A stretch of 16,810 nt of DNA from Competibacteraceae bacterium UBA2792 (GTDB lineage Bacteria > Pseudomonadota > Gammaproteobacteria > Competibacterales > Competibacteraceae): NCBI GenBank assembly GCA_002352125.1, contig DEHU01000274.1, forward strand, positions 1 through 16,810, in the 5' to 3' direction. Of this stretch, positions 6,112 through 15,438 are shown one piece after another (position 1 is the first letter of the stretch; each line of letters begins with the position of its first letter). The position numbers and the translations under genes were made by a program. Below the pieces are notes generated by a model. The model was not told where the DNA came from, ran no database searches, and saw only the letters and a program-made list of their open reading frames with translations.

Positions 6112-8007
6112 TCATTTCTGCAATACATAAACACCCAGCGCATCACAGATCGGATACAGGCCTTTTTCTGGAGCACCCATTACCGGAGGTGAGACCTGAT
6201 GCTCGGCAGAGTGCCTAATCAGCCATGCTTGCCAGACCGGCCACCAGGAACCATGATGTTTAGGCATAGTCGCTTGCCAAGTATCGGGGTCAACATAGCG
6301 ATCTTGATCAGTACGGCACGCTACCTGATAACTACGGTGACGATGTCCTGGCTCACTAACAATTCCAGCATTATGACCACCGCTAGTCAGTAAAAAAGTC
6401 ACCTCATCAGAATCAGCCAAGAGATTGATTTTGTAGACCGAGCGCCAAGGTGCAACATGATCTTGCTCTGTAGCAACCGTGAAGATCGGCGCTCGGATAT
6501 CAGTAACGGCAATAGAGCGACCATTAACTTTGTAATGACCGGTAGCCAGCTCGTTACCGAGGAAAATGTGACGCAGATACTCGGAATGCATCCGGTAGGG
6601 CATTCGAGTTTGATCGGCGTTCCAAGCCATCAAGTCGTTGATTTTTTGACGCTTACCGAGTAGATAATCATGGACCAGACGCGACCAAATCAGGTCGTTG
6701 GAGCGTAGTAACTGGAATGCCCCCACCATTTGATCAGCGTCCAAATAACCCTGATCCCACATCATGTCTTCCAAAAAAGCAACTTGACTTTCATTGATAA
6801 ACAATAGCAACTCGCCCGCTTCAGTAAAGTCGGTTTGAGCCGCAAAAAGAGTAACTGTCTTAATGCGGTCATCCCCATCGCGGGCCATCGCGGCAGCGAC
6901 GATGGTCAGCATGGTCCCACCCAGACAGTAACCAACCGCATGAATCTTTCGTTCTGGCAGGATCGCGGTAATCGCATCCAGTGCCGCCATAACACCCTGT
7001 ACGCGATAATCATCCATACCGATATCGCGATCCTCGGCTGTCGGATTCTTCCAGGAGATAGCAAATACAGTATGCCCTTTCTCTACCAGATACCTAACCA
7101 TCGAATTATTGGGCGACAGATCGAGAATGTAATACTTCATGATCCAAGCCGGCACGATCAAAATCGGCTCAGCATAGACTTGCGGAGTAGTGGGCTGATA
7201 TTGAATCAACTCGATCAGGTGATTGCGAAAAACTACCTTGCCAGGCGTAACCGCCACATCGCGACCAACTACGAACTGCTCGATTTCACCGTCCAGCCGT
7301 TTGCCAGCGACTGACGCTTCCATATCAGCCACGAAATTGGCCCAGCCACGAGCCAAGTTCTGGCCGCCTTCTTCAATGGTGGCTCTCAGAATTTCCGGAT
7401 TGGTGAGCGGCGAGTTCGATGGAGAGAACATATCGAGAATTTGCCGCGTCATGAACGAAACGATGGCTTCGTTCTGCTTGCTGACTCCGCGATTGCGGGT
7501 CGTCGCGTTATACCACCATTGCTGATTCAACAAAAACGATTGATAAATCAGGTTATAAGGCCACTGTCGCCAACCTTCGTCATCGAAGCGATGATCTTGG
7601 GGCAAGGGTTCTATGCAAGGTGGCGTACTGGGATCTTGGTTCGCTTTAAAAGCGTATAGCCCCAACCGAACCATTTTGCGGATCGCTTTTTCGTTCAGCA
7701 ACGCTTGCTTGCCAGGCGACAACCCGAGGTGCATCAGCCAGTCTAGATAGGCCATAGCCAACACCACAGGAGAAATGCCGCCGGTACCGCGAGCCAAATT
7801 GGCACTGACCATGCGGTCGATGGTTTCGGGGATATGGGTACCGAGAAACGTTCGTTCGAGACCGTAAGCACGGTGCGCCGAAGAGGCTTGGCCAGATGGA
7901 CCGCGCCAGGAACGGGGCGGAGATTTAGGCGCGTTTTCGAAGGAGGATTGTTCGGATGTCGAGCCGGCCTGAGCATCGGCCGGGGCGGTTTCATTTGGTT
8001 TCTGCAT
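6112..8007 (-). CDS. phaC: Class I polyhydroxyalkanoate synthase
   Basis: The enzyme polymerises 3-hydroxyacyl-CoA into PHA storage granules, working at the granule surface. The protein is 631 aa, longer than typical class I PhaC (about 560-600), owing to a polar Ser/Pro/Ala-rich N-terminal extension of about 45 residues. The alpha/beta-hydrolase core carries the lipase-like box GYCLGG with Cys361, Asp516 in TEQDHVAPW and His545 in SGGHNAG, which form the catalytic triad. PAWIMKYYILDLSPNNS and WRSVYKI are also typical. The start ATG has GGAGGTG 7 bases upstream. The gene has no phaA, phaB, phaP or phaR next to it. An intrinsic terminator separates it from paaK, so it needs its own promoter, which I could not identify with confidence. 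Confidence 0.96.
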   Translation of the reverse strand: MQKPNETAPADAQAGSTSEQSSFENAPKSPPRSWRGPSGQASSAHRAYGLERTFLGTHIPETIDRMVSANLARGTGGISPVVLAMAYLDWLMHLGLSPGKQALLNEKAIRKMVRLGLYAFKANQDPSTPPCIEPLPQDHRFDDEGWRQWPYNLIYQSFLLNQQWWYNATTRNRGVSKQNEAIVSFMTRQILDMFSPSNSPLTNPEILRATIEEGGQNLARGWANFVADMEASVAGKRLDGEIEQFVVGRDVAVTPGKVVFRNHLIELIQYQPTTPQVYAEPILIVPAWIMKYYILDLSPNNSMVRYLVEKGHTVFAISWKNPTAEDRDIGMDDYRVQGVMAALDAITAILPERKIHAVGYCLGGTMLTIVAAAMARDGDDRIKTVTLFAAQTDFTEAGELLLFINESQVAFLEDMMWDQGYLDADQMVGAFQLLRSNDLIWSRLVHDYLLGKRQKINDLMAWNADQTRMPYRMHSEYLRHIFLGNELATGHYKVNGRSIAVTDIRAPIFTVATEQDHVAPWRSVYKINLLADSDEVTFLLTSGGHNAGIVSEPGHRHRSYQVACRTDQDRYVDPDTWQATMPKHHGSWWPVWQAWLIRHSAEHQVSPPVMGAPEKGLYPICDALGVYVLQK

Positions 8008-8095
8008 GGCTACGCACCTCCGGATACCCGGATACGATAGGTTCGCGGTGCGATTCAGCGTTTACCGCACTGCGTCCCCAGTGTAGCGCAAAGCG

Positions 8096-8121
8096 AAAAG
8101 GCCAGCTTGATTTAGCCGGCC
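8096..8121 (-). terminator. Intrinsic terminator after paaK
   Basis: Read on the minus strand, GGCCGGCT-aaatca-AGCTGGCC forms an 8-bp stem with one G-T pair (8121-8100) and is followed by TTTT (8099-8096). It lies 19 bases after the paaK stop and closes the leftward amino acid module before phaC. A further inverted repeat, GCAGAAA (8130-8136) with TTTCTGC (8144-8150), overlaps the paaK stop. Confidence 0.8.
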
Positions 8122-8140
8122 AATCCTTCGCAGAAAAACG

Positions 8141-9445
8141 CTATTTCTGCCTACGGTGGTCGATGACCCGCACCGCCTTGCCTTCCGAACGAGGCAGATC
8201 GCCGGTGCGCTTGACCGTAACCCTGGCGGTCACACCGATAAAATCTTTGATGTCCTTCTGGGCCTTGTGCGCAACCCGATTCATCGCATCCTGACCCTGA
8301 GCCACCAACGGTGGACTTCCCTCGACGTTGACAGTCAGCATGTCGAGGTTACCTTCACGGGTAACTTCCAACTGGTAGAACGGCGACAGCGTTTCGGTTT
8401 GCATGAGGATCGCTTCCACTTGTGACGGGAAGACGTTGACGCCACGAATAATGAGCATGTCATCCGTTCGGCCAGTGATCCGCTTCATGCGAACATGGGT
8501 ACGGCCGCAGCGGCAAGGCGCAGGATCGAGCACCGACACATCGCGAGTACGGTAGCGGATAACGGGAAACGCTTCCTTGGTCAGCGAGGTAATGACGATC
8601 TCGCCGGCCTCACCGTAAGGAATCGGTTGGCCGGTGTTTACATCCACCGCTTCGATCAGAAAATGATCTTCAAAGACGTGCAAGCCGTTCTTGGCTTCGA
8701 TGCACTCGATGGCAACACCAGGGCCAATCACTTCGGATAGGCCATAAATATCCACTGCACTGATACCAAGCCGAGATTCCAGTTCGTAGCGCATTTCCTC
8801 GGTCCAGGGCTCGGCGCCGAAGATACCCACTTTGAGTGGCAGTCTGCGCAAATCCACGTTCATATCCTCGGCGGCTTCGGCGAGGTTAAGGGCGTAGGAA
8901 GGAGTACAGGATAAGCCGGTCGGTTCGAAATCCTGGATCAGCATGATCTGGCGCTGGGTTTGGCCGCCGGAAATCGGCGTGACCATGACACCCAGTTCTT
9001 CGGCGCCGTAGTGCAACCCCAGACCGCCAGTGAACAAACCATAGCCATAAGCGTTATGCAGACGGTCGCCGGGGCGAAGGCCGGCCGCGGCCAAGCTGCG
9101 GGCCATGACGCGTGCCCAAGTCCTCACGTCGCGGCGTGTATAGCCAACCACGGTCGGTTTACCGGTGGTGCCGCTAGAGGCGTGAATGCGCACCACCTGG
9201 TCGGTCGGGACAGCGAACATGCCAAAGGGGTAATTTTCGCGCAAGTTTTCCTTTTTGGTAAACGGGAGCAGCCGGACATCGGCCACGGACTGGATATGGC
9301 GCGGCTTGACGCCAAGCTCATCCATGGCGTCTCGATAATACTTGACGGTCTGATAGCAGCGTTCGACGGTTGCGCGCAGCCGGCGCAGTTGTAGTTCTTG
9401 CAATTCCTCGCGGGGTAGAGTTTCCTGTTCGGTGTCGAGAATCAT
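8141..9445 (-). CDS. paaK: Phenylacetate-CoA ligase family protein
   Basis: This ATP-dependent, AMP-forming enzyme makes phenylacetyl-CoA or a related aryl-acyl-CoA. It is 434 aa from ATG 9445, the usual PaaK length. An in-frame TTG at 9487 would overlap the upstream gene and is less likely. Adenylate-forming motifs are in order: SSGTTGKPT (90-98), GAEPW (210-214), [10 protein letters not shown] from 234, RYRTRD (297-302), [21 protein letters not shown] and the catalytic Lys423 in [15 protein letters not shown] fits the metal-binding Cys pair seen in this family. It starts 28 bp after the CBS/ACT gene and ends the operon. With iorAB in the same unit it probably handles arylacetates from aromatic amino acid breakdown. 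The exact acid cannot be read from sequence, and no paaABCDE genes are present. Confidence 0.93.
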   Translation of the reverse strand: MILDTEQETLPREELQELQLRRLRATVERCYQTVKYYRDAMDELGVKPRHIQSVADVRLLPFTKKENLRENYPFGMFAVPTDQVVRIHASSGTTGKPTVVGYTRRDVRTWARVMARSLAAAGLRPGDRLHNAYGYGLFTGGLGLHYGAEELGVMVTPISGGQTQRQIMLIQDFEPTGLSCTPSYALNLAEAAEDMNVDLRRLPLKVGIFGAEPWTEEMRYELESRLGISAVDIYGLSEVIGPGVAIECIEAKNGLHVFEDHFLIEAVDVNTGQPIPYGEAGEIVITSLTKEAFPVIRYRTRDVSVLDPAPCRCGRTHVRMKRITGRTDDMLIIRGVNVFPSQVEAILMQTETLSPFYQLEVTREGNLDMLTVNVEGSPPLVAQGQDAMNRVAHKAQKDIKDFIGVTARVTVKRTGDLPRSEGKAVRVIDHRRQK

Positions 9446-9473
9446 GGATCGCTCTTCGTTTTGGAGATGGGGA

Positions 9474-10142
9474 TTAAGCGCCGGCAATGGCGGCGGGCAA
9501 GGTTTCGGTCAGCAGGTCGTAACCCAGATCGCGCAAGCGTTGGTTCAAACCGCGGGGATCGTCGGCGCGATAACGCACCACCGCCACGCGCAGGCCTGTT
9601 TGATCGGGATGCAGCGGCGAAACCACGGTGGCGATATAGCCACCCGCATCGTTGATTGTGGTCAGCAGCCGCCCCAATTGGCCGATGGTATCGGGCAGGT
9701 GCACGGCGATGCGAGTGGTGTCTTCCATTAAGCATCCGGTGATGTCCAGGAAAAAATCCAACAAATCCTCGTGGGTCAGTATGCCAACCAGCTCGCCACC
9801 GGCTTCGACCACCGGCAGACAGCCGATTTTTTCCTGGCGCAAGAGACGGGCGGCTTCTTCGACCAGCGTATCGGGCGTGCAGGTTACAACTTTGGAACGC
9901 ATGACCCGGCCGGCATCGAGTTTTCCCAGCAGGTAGTTGGCTTCGCCGACCGACAAGGTGGTCATCGGAGAGGGCGAAACTCGTTCGAGATCATGCGAGG
10001 TAACCAAGCCGACCAGGCGACCATCGCGCACGACCGGTAGATGACGAATGCGGTGATCGCGCATCAAGGCTGCCAGTTGTGTCACGCGGGTGTTTTCGGT
10101 GACTTGCAAGACATTACGGGTCATGATCCGGTCTACGTACAT
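9474..10142 (-). CDS. CBS-pair and ACT domain protein (AcuB-like)
   Basis: This 222-aa cytoplasmic protein has two CBS motifs, at about residues 1-57 (MTRNVLQV ... [19 protein letters not shown]) and 76-132 (VMRSKVVT ... [24 protein letters not shown]). An ACT domain follows at about 143-213 ([27 protein letters not shown]). CBS pairs usually bind adenine nucleotides and ACT domains usually bind amino acids. The likely role is an energy- and amino-acid-sensing regulator of its neighbours, though no output domain is visible. GGAGG lies 7 bases before the ATG. It sits between livF (43-bp gap) and paaK (28-bp gap) in the same transcript. The bound ligand and target protein are unknown; the amino acid link comes from context. 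Confidence 0.9.
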   Translation of the reverse strand: MYVDRIMTRNVLQVTENTRVTQLAALMRDHRIRHLPVVRDGRLVGLVTSHDLERVSPSPMTTLSVGEANYLLGKLDAGRVMRSKVVTCTPDTLVEEAARLLRQEKIGCLPVVEAGGELVGILTHEDLLDFFLDITGCLMEDTTRIAVHLPDTIGQLGRLLTTINDAGGYIATVVSPLHPDQTGLRVAVVRYRADDPRGLNQRLRDLGYDLLTETLPAAIAGA

Positions 10143-10185
10143 CGTTTAACCTCCGGCGAATCGAGTTTTCCTTTCGGAGTCCCCG

Positions 10186-10938
10186 CTAATAACCCAGGTA
10201 GGCCCGGCGTATGGCATCGTCGGCTAGCAATTCAGTAGCCGATGCGGTTTTGGCGATGCGGCCCGTTTCCAAAATATAGCCGCGCCCGGCAATGGCGAGC
10301 GCGGCCCGAGCGTTTTGCTCCACCAGCAAAACCGTTACCCCTCGCGAGTTCAGTTCGACGATCACCCGAAAAATTTCTTCGACCAACAGCGGTGCCAATC
10401 CCATCGAAGGTTCGTCCAACAACAACAGGCGCGGTCGGCCCAACATGGCCCGGCCGATGGCCAGCATTTGCTGTTGGCCACCGGACAGCGTACCGGCCAG
10501 TTGCTGCCGACGTTCGGCAAGAATCGGAAACAAAGCATATACCCGCTCCATTTCCTGTCGAATCCAATCCTGATCGCGCCGCTGGCGAAAAGCGCCCAGC
10601 CGCAGATTGTCCTCGACGCTCAGCGGCGCGAAGACCAAGCGGCCTTCCGGAACTTGGCAGATACCGGCGGCAACGATGCGGTGCGGCGGCCACCGGGTGA
10701 TATCCTGGCCGGCGAAACGGACGCAACCACCGCTGGCGGGATGGAGACCAGAGAGGGTGTGGAGCAGGGTCGTTTTGCCCGCGCCATTGCCGCCGACGAT
10801 GGCGACCAGTTCGCCGGCACGAACATGCAGATCGGCTTGATGAACGGCTCGAACGGGGCCGTAGCCACTGCTCAGGCCAACCACTTCCAGCAGCGGTCCC
10901 ACGAAACCGTTATGGAAGAAGGATCGATCAGACGGCAT
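10186..10938 (-). CDS. livF: Branched-chain type amino acid ABC transporter, ATPase LivF
   Basis: This is one of the two ATPases of a LivKHMGF importer, on the cytoplasmic side of the membrane. It is 250 aa with Walker A GGNGAGKTT, signature LSGGQQQMLAIGRA, Walker B LLLLDEPSMGLAP and a switch His replaced by Gln (LLVEQNA), as is normal for LivF. The first residues (MPSDRSFFHNGFVGP) extend slightly beyond the usual start. The ATG overlaps the end of livG by 11 bases, with an AGGAGG about 11 bases upstream, pointing to coupled translation. Confidence 0.96.
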   Translation of the reverse strand: MPSDRSFFHNGFVGPLLEVVGLSSGYGPVRAVHQADLHVRAGELVAIVGGNGAGKTTLLHTLSGLHPASGGCVRFAGQDITRWPPHRIVAAGICQVPEGRLVFAPLSVEDNLRLGAFRQRRDQDWIRQEMERVYALFPILAERRQQLAGTLSGGQQQMLAIGRAMLGRPRLLLLDEPSMGLAPLLVEEIFRVIVELNSRGVTVLLVEQNARAALAIAGRGYILETGRIAKTASATELLADDAIRRAYLGY

Positions 10939-11743
10939 ATTGCACCGCGCCTCCTAGATAAGCGGCGGCAACCCGCTGATCGGCCTTGATTTCATCCGGC
11001 GTGCCCTCGGCTAGCACGCTACCGTAATCCAGCACCAGCAAGCGGTTTGAGACGTTCATCACCAGCGGCATGTGATGCTCGACCAGCAACACGGTTACGC
11101 CGCTGGCGCGGATACGTTCGATCAAGTCGCGCAAGGCCAAGGATTCCGTGTCGTTGAGGCCAGCTGCCGGCTCGTCCAGCAGCAGCAGCCGGGGACGAGT
11201 CGCCAAGGCACGAGCGATTTCGACCCGCTTCATCAAGCCGTATGGCAAAGTGCCTGCCGGTTGCTCGATCCGGTCCGTCAGTTCGCACAACTCCAAAGCC
11301 TCGCACGCCCATTCGCGCGATTGCCATTCCTCGCGCCGCACCTTGGGAAATCGCAGGGCGGCTGCCAATAGGCCGGACCGGGTACGGAGATAGCAACCGG
11401 CCATGACGTTCTCCAGCACGGTCATGTTGAAGAACAGTTGCAGGTTTTGAAAAGTTCGGGCAATGCCTTGAGCGGCAATGCGATGAGGTGGCAGGCCGAG
11501 CAGTTCGCGACCGTCGAAGCGGATGGAGCCGGCGGAAGGTTGGTAGAAACCGCACAAGGCGTTGAACAGGGTGGTTTTGCCGGCCCCGTTGGGGCCGATC
11601 ACGGCGTAAATCAAGCCCGGCGAAACCCAAAAACTGACACCAGCCAGAGCCATGATGCCACCAAAACTTTGTTCCAGCCCATCGACGACGAGCAGCTTAG
11701 CCGGAGGCAAGGCAGAGGTGGAGGAGGGTGCTTGAGCGATCAA
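10928..11743 (-). CDS. livG: Branched-chain type amino acid ABC transporter, ATPase LivG
   Basis: This is the second ATPase of the importer, 271 aa. Walker A is GPNGAGKTT, Walker B LLLLDEPAAGLN and the H-loop LLVEHHM. The signature region reads LPYGLMKRVEIARAL; LivG proteins usually have a Gln where this has Met, a small deviation. The start is TTG at 11743: its TTG overlaps the livM stop as TTGA, and GGAGAA lies 7 bases upstream. The nearest downstream ATG would remove the first beta strand, so TTG is favoured. A 16-residue Ala/Ser/Pro-rich tail precedes the conserved domain. Confidence 0.95.
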   Translation of the reverse strand: MIAQAPSSTSALPPAKLLVVDGLEQSFGGIMALAGVSFWVSPGLIYAVIGPNGAGKTTLFNALCGFYQPSAGSIRFDGRELLGLPPHRIAAQGIARTFQNLQLFFNMTVLENVMAGCYLRTRSGLLAAALRFPKVRREEWQSREWACEALELCELTDRIEQPAGTLPYGLMKRVEIARALATRPRLLLLDEPAAGLNDTESLALRDLIERIRASGVTVLLVEHHMPLVMNVSNRLLVLDYGSVLAEGTPDEIKADQRVAAAYLGGAVQYAV

Positions 11744-12684
11744 TTGCCGCTTCTCCGCAAAAGCCGCCGCACGGCCTGATCCAAGCCAACAAATAGCCCT
11801 TGGGGCATGAAGATCATCACGGCCATCAGCAAGGCACCGTGAATCAGCATTTCATAATCCTCGAACACCACCAGGCCCGCGTGCAACAAGGTCAGGGCAA
11901 TGGCGCCGCACGCAGCGCCGAAGGTCGAAGCCATACCGCCGAGCACGACCATCGTGACCAGTTCTACAGAAACCATCAGGCTGAAAGAATCCGGGCTGAC
12001 AAAGCCTTGCTGATGGGCAAACAGGCTACCGGCGAATGCGGCGAACAGCGCCGAGACCACGAAAACCTGGGTTTTCGTGCGACCGGTGTCGATGCCGAGC
12101 ATCTGGGCGGCGAATTCGGAACCGTGGACGGCGCGCAGGGCGCGGCCGATACGTGAGTCAATGAGGTTGAGCGATAGCCAAATCGCCAGCAGCATGGCGG
12201 CTGCGACCACGGCGTACCAGCGCAAATCGCTATCGACCGGCCAGCCGAACAGATCGAGCGTGGGAATGCCGCTCAAGCCATCCGGACCACCGGTCCAGTG
12301 AGTGGCCTGCACCATGATGACGTGAACGACGATGCCGAATCCGAGGGTCGCCATAGCCAGATAATGGCCGTGTAGGCGCAGGATCGGCCTGGCCAACAGC
12401 CAGGCGATCAAGCCGACGACCGTAAGACCAGCGAACATAGCCAAAGGAGCCGGCCATGCGTAACGGGTGGTCAGAATGCCGGAGGCATAAGCGCCCATAC
12501 CGAAAAATGCAGCGTGGCCGAGAGAAATCTGGCCGGCGTACCCCATCAACAGATTGAGGCCAACCGCGAGGATGACGTGCAAGCCGGCGGAAATGCCCAC
12601 AACAGTAACGAAATAGTTATCCTGGAACAGGATTGGGAGCAGGATGATCGCGACCGCGAACACATAGAAACCGGCCAGCCGCAT
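11740..12684 (-). CDS. livM: Branched-chain type amino acid ABC transporter, permease LivM
   Basis: This is an inner-membrane permease of 314 aa with about eight to ten hydrophobic segments. Family hallmarks are GYAGQISLGHAAFFGMGAY near residue 50, SEFAAQMLGIDTGRTK in the cytoplasmic coupling loop and VVLGGMASTFGAACGA. It starts three bases after the livH stop. It pairs with LivH to form the channel. Confidence 0.95.
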   Translation of the reverse strand: MRLAGFYVFAVAIILLPILFQDNYFVTVVGISAGLHVILAVGLNLLMGYAGQISLGHAAFFGMGAYASGILTTRYAWPAPLAMFAGLTVVGLIAWLLARPILRLHGHYLAMATLGFGIVVHVIMVQATHWTGGPDGLSGIPTLDLFGWPVDSDLRWYAVVAAAMLLAIWLSLNLIDSRIGRALRAVHGSEFAAQMLGIDTGRTKTQVFVVSALFAAFAGSLFAHQQGFVSPDSFSLMVSVELVTMVVLGGMASTFGAACGAIALTLLHAGLVVFEDYEMLIHGALLMAVMIFMPQGLFVGLDQAVRRLLRRSGN

Positions 12685-12687
12685 CGG

Positions 12688-13563
12688 TCAAACTCGCTCA
12701 GCGGTTTTGTGGCCGAACAGACCCGTCGGCTCGAAAAACAGCACCATCAACACGAACAGAAAGGCGATGGCATCCTTGTAGCCCGAAGAGATGAACCCGG
12801 CACCGAGCGATTCCAATACGCCCAGCAATAAACCACCCGTCACGGCACCCATGGGATTACCGATGCCACCAACGATGGCGGCGGAGAAGCCCTTGAGGCC
12901 GAGCATCACACCGGCCTCGTAGGAACTGAAGGTGATGGGTGCGACAAGAATGCCGGCCAACGCGCCAAAACCGGCGGAAAGGCCGTATGCCAGCCGCAAC
13001 ATCACCCGAACGTTGATGCCGACCAGTTTAGCGGCGGCGCGGTTGAACGAACACGCCAACAGCGCCTTGCCGACCAAGGTACGATCAAAGAAGAGGCGAA
13101 CCAGCACGACCAGCGCCACGGTGACGCCAAGCACCCAGAGGCTTTGCGGTAGCAGCGTGGCGCTGCCAATGCGGATAGGCGTATCCCCAGAAAAAGGCGG
13201 CAATGATCGGAAATCCTTTCCCCACAACAACATGGCGATGCCGCGCAAGAAGATCGCGGCGCCGATAGTAATGATTATGGTGGCGACAACGGATGCGCCC
13301 AGGGCCGGCTCGATGGCGAAGCGTTCCAGCAACAAACCCACTATGACCACGATCGTGGTCGCAACGATGGCCGCCAGCGGCAACGGCAAGCCAGCGGCCA
13401 ACAAGGCAATCGCGGTCATGGCGCCCAGCATCACGAACTCGCCTTGGGCGAAGTTCACCACATCGGAAGCGTTATAGATCAGGGCAAAGCCCAAACCCAC
13501 TAACGCGTAGATGGAACCGACCGTAATGCCAGTGACTAGAAACTGGAATAACTGATCGAGCAT
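12688..13563 (-). CDS. livH: Branched-chain type amino acid ABC transporter, permease LivH
   Basis: This is an inner-membrane permease of 291 aa. Typical features are an N-terminal GSIYALVGLGFALIYNASDV helix, the VNFAQGEFVMLGA motif, and GLKGFSAAIVGGIGNPMGAV followed by LLLGVLESLGAGF. It begins 9 bases after the livK stop, with no strong ribosome binding site of its own, so translation is probably coupled to livK. Confidence 0.95.
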   Translation of the reverse strand: MLDQLFQFLVTGITVGSIYALVGLGFALIYNASDVVNFAQGEFVMLGAMTAIALLAAGLPLPLAAIVATTIVVIVGLLLERFAIEPALGASVVATIIITIGAAIFLRGIAMLLWGKDFRSLPPFSGDTPIRIGSATLLPQSLWVLGVTVALVVLVRLFFDRTLVGKALLACSFNRAAAKLVGINVRVMLRLAYGLSAGFGALAGILVAPITFSSYEAGVMLGLKGFSAAIVGGIGNPMGAVTGGLLLGVLESLGAGFISSGYKDAIAFLFVLMVLFFEPTGLFGHKTAERV

Positions 13564-13572
13564 CGGCGGGGA

Positions 13573-14712
13573 CTATTCGACAATCTTCCAGCCGCCGTTG
13601 CGGATTTCCACCATCTTGAAGGCATCCAAATTCAAACCCATGTGGTCTTCTGGACTCATGTTGAAGACGCCGGCCGTACCGATGAAACCTTTGGTTTTTT
13701 CGATTTCGTCGCGCACCTTGGTTTTGTCGGTGCCACCAGCGCGCTGAATGGCGCCCACGGCGATATACAGGCCGTCGTAGGCGTGACCGCCGAAGGTGGA
13801 TACCGGTCCATATTTGGCTTCATATAGTTTCTTATAAGCGAGTAATACTGGCTTTTGGGGGTCGGTATCCAACAATTGCTCGGCGACGACCAGAGCTGCC
13901 GCCGGTAGCCGGACACCTTCGGCGGCGTCGCCAGCGAGATCGATGAAGGTCTTGGACGCGACACCGTGAGACTGGTAAAGCGGCAGGGTGATACCGAGTT
14001 GCTTGAGGTTCTTGGTGACGATGGCCGGAGCTTGGCCGAAACCAAAGTTGATGATCACCTGCGCGTCCGAGCCGCGAATCTTGGTCAACTGGGTAGTCAT
14101 ATCGCTGTCCTTGTTGCCATAGGATTCGTCGGCGACGATGGTGATACCGTATTGAGGCGCCAGTTTGAGAAGCTGTTCGTGCCCGGATTTATCGAAACCG
14201 CCGTCACCGGTGATCAGGGCAACCTTGATCAGATTGCGCTTACGCAAATCCTCGAAAATCTTGGCGGCGGCCATGCGGTCGGTGTGGGCAACCTTGAATA
14301 CCCATTTCTTGACGGGTTCGACAATTTCGATTCCACCGGCCAGGGAGATCAGCGGGATACTTTCCTTTTCGACTTCTGGGATGGCCGCCAAGGTGTCGCC
14401 GGAGGTGGTCCCGCCGACAATCATATCAACCTTGTCGTTTCGGATTAGTCGCTTGACGAAACTGACTGCATCCTGAGCCTTGCCGCCGGTGTCGTAATGG
14501 ATCAATTCCAACGGGTGACCGTTGATTCCGCCTTTGGCGTTGATCGCCTCGACGTACATCTGAAGGGTTTTGAGTTCAGGATCGCCCAAAAACGAGGCCG
14601 GTCCGGTCACCGTTAGAAAAGAGCCAATCTTGATCGGCTCGGCGCCGTTGGCCAAACCACCGGCCCCCAACAACATCGCCGCGAGAATGTTTCTCCAAAA
14701 TCCGGTTTTCAT
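13573..14712 (-). CDS. livK: Periplasmic amino acid-binding protein LivK family
   Basis: This is the solute-binding protein of the importer, a Peripla_BP_6 type I fold of 379 aa. The start is ATG 14712, with a GGGGGGA site about 6 bases upstream; a GTG at 14772 adds 20 polar residues and is rejected. Residues 1-24 form a signal peptide (NILAAMLLGAGGLANGA) cut before EPIKIGSF. There is no lipobox Cys. Family features include YVEAINAKGGINGHPLELI, GGTTSGDTLAAIPEVEKESIPLISLAGG and GHAYDGLYIAVGAIQ. The ligand class (branched-chain, aromatic amino acid or aryl acid) cannot be read from sequence; the paaK and ior neighbours favour an aromatic ligand. Confidence 0.94.
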   Translation of the reverse strand: MKTGFWRNILAAMLLGAGGLANGAEPIKIGSFLTVTGPASFLGDPELKTLQMYVEAINAKGGINGHPLELIHYDTGGKAQDAVSFVKRLIRNDKVDMIVGGTTSGDTLAAIPEVEKESIPLISLAGGIEIVEPVKKWVFKVAHTDRMAAAKIFEDLRKRNLIKVALITGDGGFDKSGHEQLLKLAPQYGITIVADESYGNKDSDMTTQLTKIRGSDAQVIINFGFGQAPAIVTKNLKQLGITLPLYQSHGVASKTFIDLAGDAAEGVRLPAAALVVAEQLLDTDPQKPVLLAYKKLYEAKYGPVSTFGGHAYDGLYIAVGAIQRAGGTDKTKVRDEIEKTKGFIGTAGVFNMSPEDHMGLNLDAFKMVEIRNGGWKIVE

Positions 14713-14811
14713 CGTATCCCCCCGAGTTTGGTTCTGATCTTGGTTTTTTTCGCGATAGCTGACGAACGGCACGCCTCGCGCGAACAGATGATAATTAATT
14801 GTAGACGTTAG

Positions 14812-15438
14812 TTATGCCGTCGATCGTCGGGAAACTGCTTTGGCGTGGCCCGCATCCCGGCCGGCATCGAACGCTTTGGCGTTGACGTCCGCCAGCTTGG
14901 GCTTGTAAGCGCGAAAGCCCTCGACGATGCATGTTTTGAGAATCTCGGCGGGGAAGGGCAGGTAGTCGCTGATCGCTCCCAACATGATAGTGTTGACTAG
15001 CTTGGCGTTACCCAATTCTTCGGCGATGGCGCCAGCATCGAACGCGTGGACCTCGATTCCCGCTGCCGCCAGTTCGCCGATGGGGTCGACGGGATAGTCG
15101 TACAGTCCGACCGATACGACCGGCGGCGCGATGCGTAACGTGTTGACCATCGCTACGCCAGTCGGACGAAGGTGGGACAACCAGCGCAGGCTTTCAGCCG
15201 CTTCAAAACCGATAAGCAAGTCGGCCTCGCCGGCATCGATCTGGGGCGAGTAGACCTTGGGGCCGAAACGAACGTGCGAGGAGACGACGCCACCGCGTTG
15301 CGCCATGCCGGCGACTTCGGTTTTCTTGACATCGTAGCCTTGGGCCAAGGCGGCACGAGCCAGCATCTCGGCGGCGGTCATGACGCCTTGACCGCCGATC
15401 CCCACCACGAGGATGTTGGTGATACCGTCAGTGAGCAT
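14812..15438 (-). CDS. iorB: Indolepyruvate:ferredoxin oxidoreductase, beta subunit
   Basis: This is the small subunit of the arylpyruvate oxidoreductase, related to the gamma domain of pyruvate:ferredoxin oxidoreductase. It is 208 aa from ATG 15438, the usual IorB length. A longer frame up to 15552 lies inside iorA and is rejected. Motifs are ITNILVVGIGGQGVMTA at the start, then KKTEVAGMAQRGGVVSSHVRFG and DLLIGFEAAESLRWL. It overlaps the end of iorA by 11 bases, with GGA 9 bases upstream; an alternative ATG at 15444 has poorer spacing. It works with IorA to turn arylpyruvates into arylacetyl-CoA and CO2, reducing ferredoxin. Confidence 0.93.
   Translation of the reverse strand: MLTDGITNILVVGIGGQGVMTAAEMLARAALAQGYDVKKTEVAGMAQRGGVVSSHVRFGPKVYSPQIDAGEADLLIGFEAAESLRWLSHLRPTGVAMVNTLRIAPPVVSVGLYDYPVDPIGELAAAGIEVHAFDAGAIAEELGNAKLVNTIMLGAISDYLPFPAEILKTCIVEGFRAYKPKLADVNAKAFDAGRDAGHAKAVSRRSTA

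Noticed and set aside
14713..14772. GTG start for livK adding 20 residues
   Set aside because: The extension is polar and would bury the signal peptide; ATG 14712 has a purine-rich site.
14713..14811. Separate promoter for livK in the AT-rich gap (TACAAT on the minus strand)
   Set aside because: No matching -35 box at a suitable distance; an internal promoter is possible but not supported.
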